DNA of 64,000 bases from Aphanomyces cochlioides (lineage: Eukaryota > Oomycota > Saprolegniomycetes > Saprolegniales > Verrucalvaceae), in assembly GCA_019828595.1 (NCBI GenBank), contig JAHQRK010000017.1:682001-746000 (forward strand). Reading direction: 5' to 3'. The notes under the pieces were generated by a model, which saw nothing but the letters and a program-made list of their open reading frames with translations, did no database searches and was not told the origin of the DNA. Below are positions 36,525-46,145 of this stretch, one piece after another; within the stretch, counting starts at the first letter, position 1; the number at the start of each line of letters is the position of its first letter. The translations under genes were made by a program, and so were the position numbers.

Positions 36525-36724
36525 AGTATTTAACAAAAACTACAGTGTATTGATATGCTATTGCTAAACATGCAAGCCGAACGCACTCAGTGCTTGAATC
36601 GCTTGGCCTTTGAATCGGCTTGGTCGTCCTGCGCAAGACGCTTTTTCTTGTGGTCTTGAGGCGGAAATGGGAAATTTTCTTCCATTCGCCCTGAGGTCTC
36701 TTCATATCGCCGCTTCTGACGCCT
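36525..36724 (-). repeat. Truncated copy 0 of the 2-kb palindromic unit
   Basis: Matches the 3' end of the unit's gene on the minus strand (compare 38650-38835): the tail cgcactcagtgcttg, the ctttttct...gaggcggaaatgg block and the cttcatatcgccgctt block, with about 10-20% differences and small insertions that break the frame. It ends abruptly at about 36724 and is joined directly to the hairpin end of copy A, as if the rest of a head-to-head partner had been deleted. Confidence 0.75.
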
Positions 36725-36733
36725 GAGTTTGGC

Positions 36734-38579
36734 TTATCCGGAAACCGAACAGCTTTACCGGATAAGCCAATTATGTCATGTGTGGCCTGGCATGTCTGAC
36801 GACATGATGAGGTCGAACGATCGTGGTGCCGACGAGAGACGGCGTTTCAACGTGGTCAGGAGAAACGACTTAAAAGGTCAAATGCTTATCGACGGTCGAT
36901 GTGGAATGAATTCTTCTTGACCCGACCATCTGCTGCTGGTTTGCCAAGACACTGTCGCATGGATGTGTTTGGATTGCCCGAAATTGTCTGAAGCGACCGA
37001 CTTGTCCCGATAGCTATCCTCAAGAAGCAACCCAACACCAAGTCACTTTACAAATCAAGTCTCTCTTCGAGCCATTTCGTCGAGGGATGCCCCATGGACT
37101 TCCGTTTCAAGCATGGAACATTAATGATTGAACTGAAATCCATGGGCCATCCCCTCCTCAAGGAATTTCACTGCATTGAAATGTCACTTCTTATGGACCT
37201 GCGCGTACGTCTCGTGGCCCACATCACGACAACAAATTGCCTGTCCCATTCGACGCCCAAGTCCTCATTTCGAACCTTCACCGTACTTGAAACTCCCTCT
37301 ATCTCCATGTCATCTTGGTGCCAACGTCTGTGCATCATTGGTAAATTTCGAAGAGCCCAATCACGACGCGCCATCGTTCAACATAACGAAACCACCAATT
37401 TGACCAAAGAAGAAAGATCCGAGCCAACGACGGCCGATGCAGGAAACACCCATCGCTCCACTCCATTGAACGATGGAAACGAAGACAGCGAGCTTGCGTT
37501 CCTGCCTCGAGACGCAAATATGGATGTCCCGCCGATGATGAAGCCACAAGAAGACATGACGACGAGCCAATTCACTGCGACCATGCCTGACGTCAAGACG
37601 GCCGAAAAGACCGTGGAAGAAGAAATGATTTGGACGGCGACTACAATTCCAAGACAAAAATGCAAGACCTCGACCTCCGCGAAGACTATCTATGAAGACG
37701 AGTCCAAAGTGGAAGAAAAAAACCCACAATCAACCACGACATCCAACTTGAAGCCATTCATGCGCATTGAAGAAGAAGAATTTGCCGATTTCAACAGTGA
37801 ACGCTCAACGCCCGTGAAGCGCTCGTACGAAGACCATGAGAGCGATTCCCAAGTGGCCAAGCGACTCCGCATAGACGAACCGAAGACCCGGCGCTCGGCT
37901 CTCAAACGACGTCCACATCCAGACGAAGAAGAGAAGACCATCTTCCGGTGCGTCCAGTTCTCGACTGTCCAAATCTTCAGCTTTGGGGTCGAGTTGGGCG
38001 AGTGCACCGTTCCCGAGGATACGGGATTTCCGCTCGGGATGGAACAAGAACACTGGCACGAAGAATGGGTCGACTTGTCGACTATCTCAGTGGAAGCCAA
38101 GAGCCACGAGAACAGACCAGACCCGAAAGAACCTGAAGACACAGAAGAAACAGGTCCCAACATGTCCAACATTTCGAATGATGGACAAGAAGGCACGGAG
38201 GGCACGAAGTCCAAGACAGAAAAGAAGAAGCGCATAGGCCTCCGCAAGGTTGCCAAGGACATACGCGTGGATCGACTCGAAGATGCCGGCGTGACGTATG
38301 ATGAAATGACCGTCTACGGGAACGAGGCCTATCAGATCTTGGTATCGCGCCAGGCCGAGGTCATCAAGTACAAGACAGAAAAGCGTCGAAAGCGGCGATA
38401 TGAAGAGAGCTTGCGCCGCATGGAAGAAAATTTTCCATTTCCGCCTCAGAAAAAGCGTCCTGCGCAGGAGGACCAAGCCGAGTCGACTGCGAAGCGATAC
38501 AAGCACTGAGTGCGTTTGGCCTACATATTTAGCAGACGAATTTTTGTTAACTACATAATACATGTTTAGCCTTTTCCAT
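36734..38579 (+). repeat. Copy A of the 2-kb palindromic unit
   Basis: Begins with the hairpin ggcttatccgg...ccggataagcc and ends at ccttttccat, the same two ends as copies B and C. The 3' 1.14 kb (from about 37440) appears identical to B and C, while the 5' 700 bp differs at several percent and carries indels, including loss of about 105 bp of coding sequence. It faces copy B tail to tail across a 57-bp spacer (38580-38636). Confidence 0.85.
37094..38509 (+). CDS. Charged protein of the repeat unit, copy A (altered N-terminus)
   Basis: 471-codon frame. From AGNTHRSTPLND to the C-terminus it is identical to the proteins of copies B and C. The segment that contains the probable start Met of B and C (NNMLATIRAYCASVLS and following) is deleted, and an upstream frame instead opens to ATG 37094. 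The upstream part corresponds to non-coding sequence in the other copies, so the N-terminal 110 residues are probably not genuine. Conserved features: acidic/basic low-complexity regions, a central VQFSTVQIFSFGVELG...VPEDTGFPLG block resembling a short conserved motif seen in many oomycete proteins of unknown function, and a Lys/Arg-rich C-terminal helix (EKRRKRRYEESLRRMEENF). Function unknown. Confidence 0.5.
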   Translation: MDFRFKHGTLMIELKSMGHPLLKEFHCIEMSLLMDLRVRLVAHITTTNCLSHSTPKSSFRTFTVLETPSISMSSWCQRLCIIGKFRRAQSRRAIVQHNETTNLTKEERSEPTTADAGNTHRSTPLNDGNEDSELAFLPRDANMDVPPMMKPQEDMTTSQFTATMPDVKTAEKTVEEEMIWTATTIPRQKCKTSTSAKTIYEDESKVEEKNPQSTTTSNLKPFMRIEEEEFADFNSERSTPVKRSYEDHESDSQVAKRLRIDEPKTRRSALKRRPHPDEEEKTIFRCVQFSTVQIFSFGVELGECTVPEDTGFPLGMEQEHWHEEWVDLSTISVEAKSHENRPDPKEPEDTEETGPNMSNISNDGQEGTEGTKSKTEKKKRIGLRKVAKDIRVDRLEDAGVTYDEMTVYGNEAYQILVSRQAEVIKYKTEKRRKRRYEESLRRMEENFPFPPQKKRPAQEDQAESTAKRYKH

Positions 38580-38706
38580 CGTGTTGGAAAAATATCTGAA
38601 GGAAAGGACCATGGGCATCAATGTCGAAGCCACACAATGGAAAAGGCTAAACATGTATTATGTAGTTAACAAAAATTCGTCTGCTAAATATGTAGGCCAA
38701 ACGCAC

Positions 38707-39879
38707 TCAGTGCTTGTATCGCTTCGCAGTCGACTCGGCTTGGTCCTCCTGCGCAGGACGCTTTTTCTGAGGCGGAAATGGAAAATTTTCTTCCATGCGG
38801 CGCAAGCTCTCTTCATATCGCCGCTTTCGACGCTTTTCTGTCTTGTACTTGATGACCTCGGCCTGGCGCGATACCAAGATCTGATAGGCCTCGTTCCCGT
38901 AGACGGTCATTTCATCATACGTCACGCCGGCATCTTCGAGTCGATCCACGCGTATGTCCTTGGCAACCTTGCGGAGGCCTATGCGCTTCTTCTTTTCTGT
39001 CTTGGACTTCGTGCCCTCCGTGCCTTCTTGTCCATCATTCGAAATGTTGGACATGTTGGGACCTGTTTCTTCTGTGTCTTCAGGTTCTTTCGGGTCTGGT
39101 CTGTTCTCGTGGCTCTTGGCTTCCACTGAGATAGTCGACAAGTCGACCCATTCTTCGTGCCAGTGTTCTTGTTCCATCCCGAGCGGAAATCCCGTATCCT
39201 CGGGAACGGTGCACTCGCCCAACTCGACCCCAAAGCTGAAGATTTGGACAGTCGAGAACTGGACGCACCGGAAGATGGTCTTCTCTTCTTCGTCTGGATG
39301 TGGACGTCGTTTGAGAGCCGAGCGCCGGGTCTTCGGTTCGTCTATGCGGAGTCGCTTGGCCACTTGGGAATCGCTCTCATGGTCTTCGTACGAGCGCTTC
39401 ACGGGCGTTGAGCGTTCACTGTTGAAATCGGCAAATTCTTCTTCTTCAATGCGCATGAATGGCTTCAAGTTGGATGTCGTGGTTGATTGTGGGTTTTTTT
39501 CTTCCACTTTGGACTCGTCTTCATAGATAGTCTTCGCGGAGGTCGAGGTCTTGCATTTTTGTCTTGGAATTGTAGTCGCCGTCCAAATCATTTCTTCTTC
39601 CACGGTCTTTTCGGCCGTCTTGACGTCAGGCATGGTCGCAGTGAATTGGCTCGTCGTCATGTCTTCTTGTGGCTTCATCATCGGCGGGACATCCATATTT
39701 GCGTCTCGAGGCAGGAACGCAAGCTCGCTGTCTTCGTTTCCATCGTTCAATGGAGTGGAGCGATGGGTGTTTCCTGCATTGTCTTCTTCGTTGCTGGCCG
39801 TCGTTGGCGCTGGCTGGCTGGTGTAGCTCGTCACGTGCGAGAGCACGGACGCGCAGTAGGCTCGGATCGTGGCAAGCAT
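38707..39879 (-). CDS. Charged protein of the repeat unit, copy B
   Basis: 390 residues from the first in-frame ATG (MLATIRAYCASVLSHVTSY) to the stop at 38707-38709; the frame stays open another 40 codons upstream without a further ATG. Identical in sequence to copy C. Low-complexity acidic and basic regions surround a conserved block with FSTVQIFSFGVELGECTVP and FPLGMEQEHWHEEW; the C-terminal 90 residues are highly basic and helical with nuclear-localisation-like runs (KTEKKKRIGLRK, KRRKRRYEE). No transposase, nuclease or membrane motif is visible. A nuclear protein is plausible; function unknown. Confidence 0.65.
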   Translation of the reverse strand: MLATIRAYCASVLSHVTSYTSQPAPTTASNEEDNAGNTHRSTPLNDGNEDSELAFLPRDANMDVPPMMKPQEDMTTSQFTATMPDVKTAEKTVEEEMIWTATTIPRQKCKTSTSAKTIYEDESKVEEKNPQSTTTSNLKPFMRIEEEEFADFNSERSTPVKRSYEDHESDSQVAKRLRIDEPKTRRSALKRRPHPDEEEKTIFRCVQFSTVQIFSFGVELGECTVPEDTGFPLGMEQEHWHEEWVDLSTISVEAKSHENRPDPKEPEDTEETGPNMSNISNDGQEGTEGTKSKTEKKKRIGLRKVAKDIRVDRLEDAGVTYDEMTVYGNEAYQILVSRQAEVIKYKTEKRRKRRYEESLRRMEENFPFPPQKKRPAQEDQAESTAKRYKH

Positions 39880-40302
39880 GTTGTTTGTCGGCTCGGATCT
39901 TTCTTCTTTGGTCAAATTGGTGGTTTCATTCTGCTCGACGATGGCGCGTCGTGATTGGGCTCTTCGAAAATTGTGCCATTGATGCGACGTTGGGAGCAAG
40001 ATGGCATCGAGATAGAGGAAGTCTCAAATCTGTTGAAGGTTCGAAATGAGGACTTGGGTGTCAATAGGGAGAACAACTTTGTTGCAGGGAGCTGCATCAC
40101 AAGCTCGAGTCGGAGGTCCATAAGAAGCGACATTTCAACGCAGTGAATTTTCTTGACGAGGGAATGGCCCATGGATTTCAGTTTCAAGCATTAATGTTCC
40201 ATGCTTGAAACGGAAGTCCATGGAGCATCCCTCGAGGAAATGGCCCCAAACAAGCCTTGACTGGAGAAGGGACTTGGCGTTGGGTTGTTTCTTGAGGATC
40301 AT

Positions 40303-40338
40303 CGATTCGGTCATCGATTCGGTCATCGATTCAGGGCA
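40303..40338 (+). repeat. 14-bp tandem repeat, three units
   Basis: tcatcgattcggtca repeats about three times; mirrored at about 41017-41052 in the right arm. Confidence 0.7.
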
Positions 40339-40568
40339 CATTTTGGGCACATTTTTGGCAATCCAAACACATCCATACATCCATGCGACGGTGTCTCGGC
40401 AAACCAGCTACAGATGGTCGAGTCGAGAAGGTTTCACATAGATCGTCGACAAGCATTTGACCTTGTAAGTCGTTTCTCCCGACCACGTTGAAACGCCGTC
40501 TCTCGTCGGCACCACGATCGTTCGATCATGTCATCGGACATGCCAGGCCACACCTGCCCTTGTGAGTT

Positions 40569-40786
40569 GGCTTATCCGGTAAAGTTGTTCGGTTTTCCGG
40601 ATAAGCCAAACTCAGCTTCAATTTCATGGGCTTATCCGGTAAAGTTTTCATGTTTTCCGGATAAGCCAAACTCAGCTTCCATTTCATGGGCTTATCCGGT
40701 AAAGTTTTCATGTTTTCCGGATAATCCAAACTCAGCTTCCATTTATAGGCTTATCCGGAAAACCGAACAACTTTACCGGATAAGCC
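40569..40786. repeat. Hairpin array at the palindrome centre
   Basis: Four potential hairpins (stem ggcttatccgg / ccggataagcc, 17-nt loop, 39 nt in total) start at 40569, 40629, 40689 and 40748. The first three are on a 60-bp tandem unit (hairpin plus a tcagcttc-type linker of about 21 bp); the outer pair belongs to the palindrome arms and has loops reading gttgttcgg or its complement, whereas the two inner copies have gttttcatg loops and lie in the 140-bp asymmetric spacer 40608-40747. The third hairpin has one mismatch (ataatcc). Confidence 0.9.
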
Positions 40787-42718
40787 AACTCACAAGGGCA
40801 GGTGTGGCCTGGCATGTCCGATGACATGATCGAACGATCGTGGTGCCGACGAGAGACGGCGTTTCAACGTGGTCGGGAGAAACGACTTACAAGGTCAAAT
40901 GCTTGTCGACGATCTATGTGAAACCTTCTCGACTCGACCATCTGTAGCTGGTTTGCCGAGACACCGTCGCATGGATGTATGGATGTGTTTGGATTGCCAA
41001 AAATGTGCCCAAAATGTGCCCTGAATCGATGACCGAATCGATGACCGAATCGATGATCCTCAAGAAACAACCCAACGCCAAGTCCCTTCTCCAGTCAAGG
41101 CTTGTTTGGGGCCATTTCCTCGAGGGATGCTCCATGGACTTCCGTTTCAAGCATGGAACATTAATGCTTGAAACTGAAATCCATGGGCCATTCCCTCGTC
41201 AAGAAAATTCACTGCGTTGAAATGTCGCTTCTTATGGACCTCCGACTCGAGCTTGTGATGCAGCTCCCTGCAACAAAGTTGTTCTCCCTATTGACACCCA
41301 AGTCCTCATTTCGAACCTTCAACAGATTTGAGACTTCCTCTATCTCGATGCCATCTTGCTCCCAACGTCGCATCAATGGCACAATTTTCGAAGAGCCCAA
41401 TCACGACGCGCCATCGTCGAGCAGAATGAAACCACCAATTTGACCAAAGAAGAAAGATCCGAGCCGACAAACAACATGCTTGCCACGATCCGAGCCTACT
41501 GCGCGTCCGTGCTCTCGCACGTGACGAGCTACACCAGCCAGCCAGCGCCAACGACGGCCAGCAACGAAGAAGACAATGCAGGAAACACCCATCGCTCCAC
41601 TCCATTGAACGATGGAAACGAAGACAGCGAGCTTGCGTTCCTGCCTCGAGACGCAAATATGGATGTCCCGCCGATGATGAAGCCACAAGAAGACATGACG
41701 ACGAGCCAATTCACTGCGACCATGCCTGACGTCAAGACGGCCGAAAAGACCGTGGAAGAAGAAATGATTTGGACGGCGACTACAATTCCAAGACAAAAAT
41801 GCAAGACCTCGACCTCCGCGAAGACTATCTATGAAGACGAGTCCAAAGTGGAAGAAAAAAACCCACAATCAACCACGACATCCAACTTGAAGCCATTCAT
41901 GCGCATTGAAGAAGAAGAATTTGCCGATTTCAACAGTGAACGCTCAACGCCCGTGAAGCGCTCGTACGAAGACCATGAGAGCGATTCCCAAGTGGCCAAG
42001 CGACTCCGCATAGACGAACCGAAGACCCGGCGCTCGGCTCTCAAACGACGTCCACATCCAGACGAAGAAGAGAAGACCATCTTCCGGTGCGTCCAGTTCT
42101 CGACTGTCCAAATCTTCAGCTTTGGGGTCGAGTTGGGCGAGTGCACCGTTCCCGAGGATACGGGATTTCCGCTCGGGATGGAACAAGAACACTGGCACGA
42201 AGAATGGGTCGACTTGTCGACTATCTCAGTGGAAGCCAAGAGCCACGAGAACAGACCAGACCCGAAAGAACCTGAAGACACAGAAGAAACAGGTCCCAAC
42301 ATGTCCAACATTTCGAATGATGGACAAGAAGGCACGGAGGGCACGAAGTCCAAGACAGAAAAGAAGAAGCGCATAGGCCTCCGCAAGGTTGCCAAGGACA
42401 TACGCGTGGATCGACTCGAAGATGCCGGCGTGACGTATGATGAAATGACCGTCTACGGGAACGAGGCCTATCAGATCTTGGTATCGCGCCAGGCCGAGGT
42501 CATCAAGTACAAGACAGAAAAGCGTCGAAAGCGGCGATATGAAGAGAGCTTGCGCCGCATGGAAGAAAATTTTCCATTTCCGCCTCAGAAAAAGCGTCCT
42601 GCGCAGGAGGACCAAGCCGAGTCGACTGCGAAGCGATACAAGCACTGAGTGCGTTTGGCCTACATATTTAGCAGACGAATTTTTGTTAACTACATAATAC
42701 ATGTTTAGCCTTTTCCAT
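40748..42718 (+). repeat. Copy C of the 2-kb unit, right arm of a perfect palindrome
   Basis: Reverse complement of 38637-40607. After the common end ccttttccatcgtgtt the sequence diverges from the flanks of copies A and B, marking the unit boundary. Confidence 0.92.
41476..42648 (+). CDS. Charged protein of the repeat unit, copy C
   Basis: 390-residue frame identical to that of copy B; the same features and the same uncertainty apply. Upstream of ATG 41476 the frame is open for 40 codons but has no Met, so either this ATG is used or an upstream exon is spliced in. An upstream short frame (ATG 41168) overlaps in another phase and stops at 41443. Confidence 0.65.
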   Translation: MLATIRAYCASVLSHVTSYTSQPAPTTASNEEDNAGNTHRSTPLNDGNEDSELAFLPRDANMDVPPMMKPQEDMTTSQFTATMPDVKTAEKTVEEEMIWTATTIPRQKCKTSTSAKTIYEDESKVEEKNPQSTTTSNLKPFMRIEEEEFADFNSERSTPVKRSYEDHESDSQVAKRLRIDEPKTRRSALKRRPHPDEEEKTIFRCVQFSTVQIFSFGVELGECTVPEDTGFPLGMEQEHWHEEWVDLSTISVEAKSHENRPDPKEPEDTEETGPNMSNISNDGQEGTEGTKSKTEKKKRIGLRKVAKDIRVDRLEDAGVTYDEMTVYGNEAYQILVSRQAEVIKYKTEKRRKRRYEESLRRMEENFPFPPQKKRPAQEDQAESTAKRYKH

Positions 42719-43205
42719 CGTGTTTGATTGTCGCTGCGCAAGATGCCTGAGAGAAATATGCCATGGGAGACAAGTCGCCGTCTTGGATGACCGAGAACTC
42801 AGCAACGGGGACTACTTTGCCAAACCTATCATCGGCTTTGCACTTGGACATTTGATGCTGCTAGACAGTGATCGTGCAAGTGGCATACACTTGATGTCGC
42901 TGTTGAAATCAAGGAATTATGGCTGAAATACCAAGATGCGTCGACGGGATGGTCAATGATTCCGACAAATTTGAGACGATCTTTCAAGCCGACGAGTATG
43001 AATCCAGTACGCCGCTCCTTTTGCATTGGATCTTCCATCTCATGCTGTCCATCCGAGTTCAGGGATGCATGTTTTTCCTCTTGGCCATTAGATAATCTTA
43101 TCGGTCATCTTATTACTACGAGTTGAAGACATTCCTTTCAACATTGACAATGACATGATAAAGTGGAACATTTTTGAAGCATGCATGTAGATTCGAAGAG
43201 CTGTC
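42719..43205. other. intergenic, nothing recognised
   Basis: Sequence beyond the palindrome boundary and before the PP2C stop; no coding or repeat signal that I can support. Confidence 0.5.
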
Positions 43206-44190
43206 CTACTTGTTGAGAAGACCAATGATGACGCTCATGTTGTCGCGACTGCCCTTGTGCAAGCATTCGTCCATGAGGAGTTCTGCCGTCTCCTGAGCGG
43301 ATTTGCCTTGGCGAAGTTTGTCTCGCACAAACTTTTGCACTTGCTCGTTTGACATGACATCGTAAATGCCGTCACAACACAAGACGAGGAATTCATCAGT
43401 GGCTTGACGGGGATGAATATTCACGCATGGTTCTGCAATCACGAGATGTTCCCATGGCTTCTTGTCGGGGTTATTTTCTTCGTTGCGCTTGAACCAAAAA
43501 TCGCCAAAGCCACGGCTCACAGCCACACCACCGCACACACGACCGCGGAAAACATTACCACCTGCTGCAATAATGCGAAGTTTCTCGGCTTCATGATCTG
43601 GCTTGTGATCCAAAGACATTTGAAGTGGAGTATGAGAGTCTTTTTCGCTCAAAATGCAGCGAGAATCACCTACGCTCAATCATGAACTAGAATCAGTGTT
43701 GATGCGTTGAACGAACCAACGTTGGCCGAAAAGATATGGTTTTCAGTCACAATGACAACCAGACCGGTGCATCCAACTTCGTCAGCCGTTCCGTCCTTGG
43801 TCATTTCACGGAGTGTATCATCTGTGGCCAAGAAGGCTTCGCTCAACGCGGCCACCATTAAGTATGGGTCCTTTCCATCGTACTTCTTATAGCTTTCCGT
43901 CTCAACCAAGTGTCCAAGGATCTTGTCCGCCCTAGAAAAATAAGATCTTTCAGCACACCTGGTCTTTTCTAGTCGTCCTACGTGGCCTTGGCGATGAAAT
44001 CACCGCCGTGTCCATCAAAAATGGCCAAGCATGCGCCTTTCTTTGGCAATTCGGGTTCAATTAGCTCGGCATCTTCCATCGTTTCTCGCCAGCCCTGCAT
44101 ACAGCTTACGCCGATCTTCAACGCTAGCATCGGCGCTTCATACGATGAAGACTTCTTCTCCGTGAGTGGTTCTTGCAGGAAGCGTGACAT
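43206..44190 (-). CDS. PP2C-family protein phosphatase (PPM)
   Basis: Three exons encode about 295 residues. All PP2C motifs with metal-binding acidic residues are present: GWRETMEDAEL, FDGHGGDFIAK, ANVG-DSRCIL (split by an intron), MSLDHKPD, GGVAVSRGFGDFWFK, LVLCCDGIYDVMS and GSRDNMSVIIG. It is therefore predicted to be an active Mn2+/Mg2+-dependent Ser/Thr phosphatase. The ATG at 44190 gives MSRFLQEPLTEKKSS, a short N-terminal extension without targeting features. The stop is at 43206-43208. It is adjacent to the palindromic repeat but intact. Confidence 0.93.
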
Positions 44191-44771
44191 GCTGCGTCAG
44201 TCTCTGTCGATTGTCGAATGTCGGTCGTGTCGCGCTTGCTATTGTTACAACCCAACTGGAAATCAAAATACGACGACCTAATGTATCATATCTTACATTT
44301 AATCAATACAATTTCCAAGTATAAATTCATACGACCATAATGTACTGTAATTATCCAAAAATAATGAAAAGATGTACAAAATTCACGCCAAAATTGTATT
44401 TAAATTTCTTTAAGACATTTTATTATTCATCCACAAGTTCGACGCGCTGGACAGCCCATGGCTTTTTGACTATCCTAGGTACTCCAACTCGCTGTCAGAC
44501 TAGAGAGCGTCAGGAATTACCATGGCGATTGTCTCCGAGTGTGGAATATGATTTATTCTGGAAGTGTCAACGGAATTCGATCTTAATTCAAATTTTGGAT
44601 TTTTAATTGATTTTTGTAGTTTTTAATTTTTTTTCCAAATTTGCTTATTCACGTTCGAACGACACAAGCGAACAATCCCATCGACAACCAGAGTTCATGG
44701 AGACGGTCGTGAAATGCACACGAAAGCAAAGGATGAGATAAGAGTATGTAGAAGAGATAGATTCACGAGAT
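44191..44771. other. intergenic, AT-rich
   Basis: Contains the PP2C promoter and the CDC50-2 3' region. No gene or repeat recognised. Confidence 0.5.
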
Positions 44772-46145
44772 TTAATTCTTTCCACCGCGCCAGACGAGGT
44801 AATTGGTGTCACCGAGTTTACGGGGCGACAATTTATGCTTGGCAAAGAAGAAGAGGCTCAAGAGCATGCAAATGCCACCGACAACAATGTACGCCAAGCC
44901 CAAGAATGCATTGCGGCCACCGTACCACGACAACGTCGAAATGACGATCGATTTGCGGCCTTCAAAGCTCTGCACGGGGAAATCTAAACGGAGAAAACAG
45001 ATTACAATCAGGTCAATGACGACTGTGATGGACGTACTGCTAGAAATCAAAAATTGGAGCTTCGTGCCCTTGGGCAAGTCTTGGTCGATGCGACCATACT
45101 TCTTTCTAAAGTTGGGCAGCCCAGCCGTGCGCATCCACAACACAAAGCGTTCAGTTTCAACGCCATAGTTGGGAGTCGGAGTTGTCCAGCCCGTTTGGTT
45201 GATAATGGGGTCTTGGTTTGGTGTCGATGGAATGACCCAGCGGTACTTTTGGTTTTGCCACAAGTAGAGGTCTGAGCTCGAGATTGTCTCGTAGTTCTTG
45301 AACTTAGTCTCCAAGTCGGACTTCCACGCCAAGCCCGACTGGGACATGAGGTTCAAAACGTTCACGGACGTGTTGGGGTACGTATCCGTCTGGCCAAGGT
45401 ACGTTCCATTGGGCAAAGTCACACTGAGGACCCAAAACATGTCGTTGAAGAGACTGTTGGCGATGAGACCGCAAGGATTCAGGTTGTACTCAGCCTTGAC
45501 CGCAGACGAGTCCAGAGGACTAGTCGAGTTGTACTTGTAGTCTGTAATCGTTTTCGCTCCATCACACGTATCGGTATTGGGGTTAGCAAGAGCGCGCAAC
45601 TGGCTATCACTGCGAGATTGAACGTAGCGACGGTGGTTTTGGTAGAAGTTGTCCAATTGGTAGTACACCATAATCGGTCCTTTCATATCTTGCTCTAAAG
45701 TGAAGGTTGCAATGCACCCATGAAGGGAAATGTTAAACTTGTTCCCTTCGTCGTCTGTTGGTAAAGCGCACGACGAAGTTGAGCTCAAAGGTTGCAAACT
45801 TGCACCTGCAGTGGCCAAACCCGAGCTTGGGTCAATCCCGTCATATTGAATGCCCATTTCCACGACCTATAGAACTCTCCTCAATAATGATCCAATTTGA
45901 AGCTCATACATCGAGGTTTTCATGGTACAAGACGACTCCGATCGGAATAAAGATGAGACCAACGAGAAAATATGTGCCAATGACCCATGCTGGGGTCAAA
46001 ATTGGCTGCCAGGCCTTGAGCCTTTGCTGCTTGAAGGGTGTGTCTACACAAATACGTTATTACACTACGACGTCATGCGAAAACGCATGGATATACCTTC
46101 AGGACGTCTCGACGGCGCCTCGTCCTTGGCCGCAGAGTTTGCCAT
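44772..46145 (-). CDS. CDC50/LEM3 family P4-ATPase flippase beta subunit, paralogue 2
   Basis: Four exons encode about 405 residues: [16 protein letters not shown], then [17 protein letters not shown], transmembrane helix 1 ([20 protein letters not shown]), the exoplasmic domain with [39 protein letters not shown] and [18 protein letters not shown], and transmembrane helix 2 ([18 protein letters not shown]) with [17 protein letters not shown]. The final intron lies within SSN-FPV as in paralogue 1. It diverges from paralogue 1 mainly in the exoplasmic loop, suggesting pairing with different P4-ATPases. Stop at 44772-44774. Confidence 0.93.

Larger units (their letters stand above)
38637..40607 (-). 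repeat. Copy B of the 2-kb unit, left arm of a perfect palindrome
   Basis: 1,971 bp that is the reverse complement of 40748-42718 everywhere I compared, including coding, upstream and hairpin sequence. The symmetry centre is 40677.5. The arm ends outward at atggaaaagg, where the two sides diverge within a few bases, and inward at the hairpin ggcttatccgg...ccggataagcc. Confidence 0.92.

Noticed and set aside
37690..38262. 190-codon antisense frames in all three copies of the 2-kb unit
   Set aside because: Shadow of the sense gene; Ser-rich composition without motifs, and the sense strand carries the conserved block.
40285..40491. Short frames within the palindrome arms upstream of the charged-protein gene
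   Set aside because: They read through the 14-bp tandem repeat and are not conserved as frames in copy A.
40557..40798. CRISPR-like interpretation of the 60-bp periodic repeats
   Set aside because: The linkers are the same sequence, not unique spacers, and the genome is eukaryotic.
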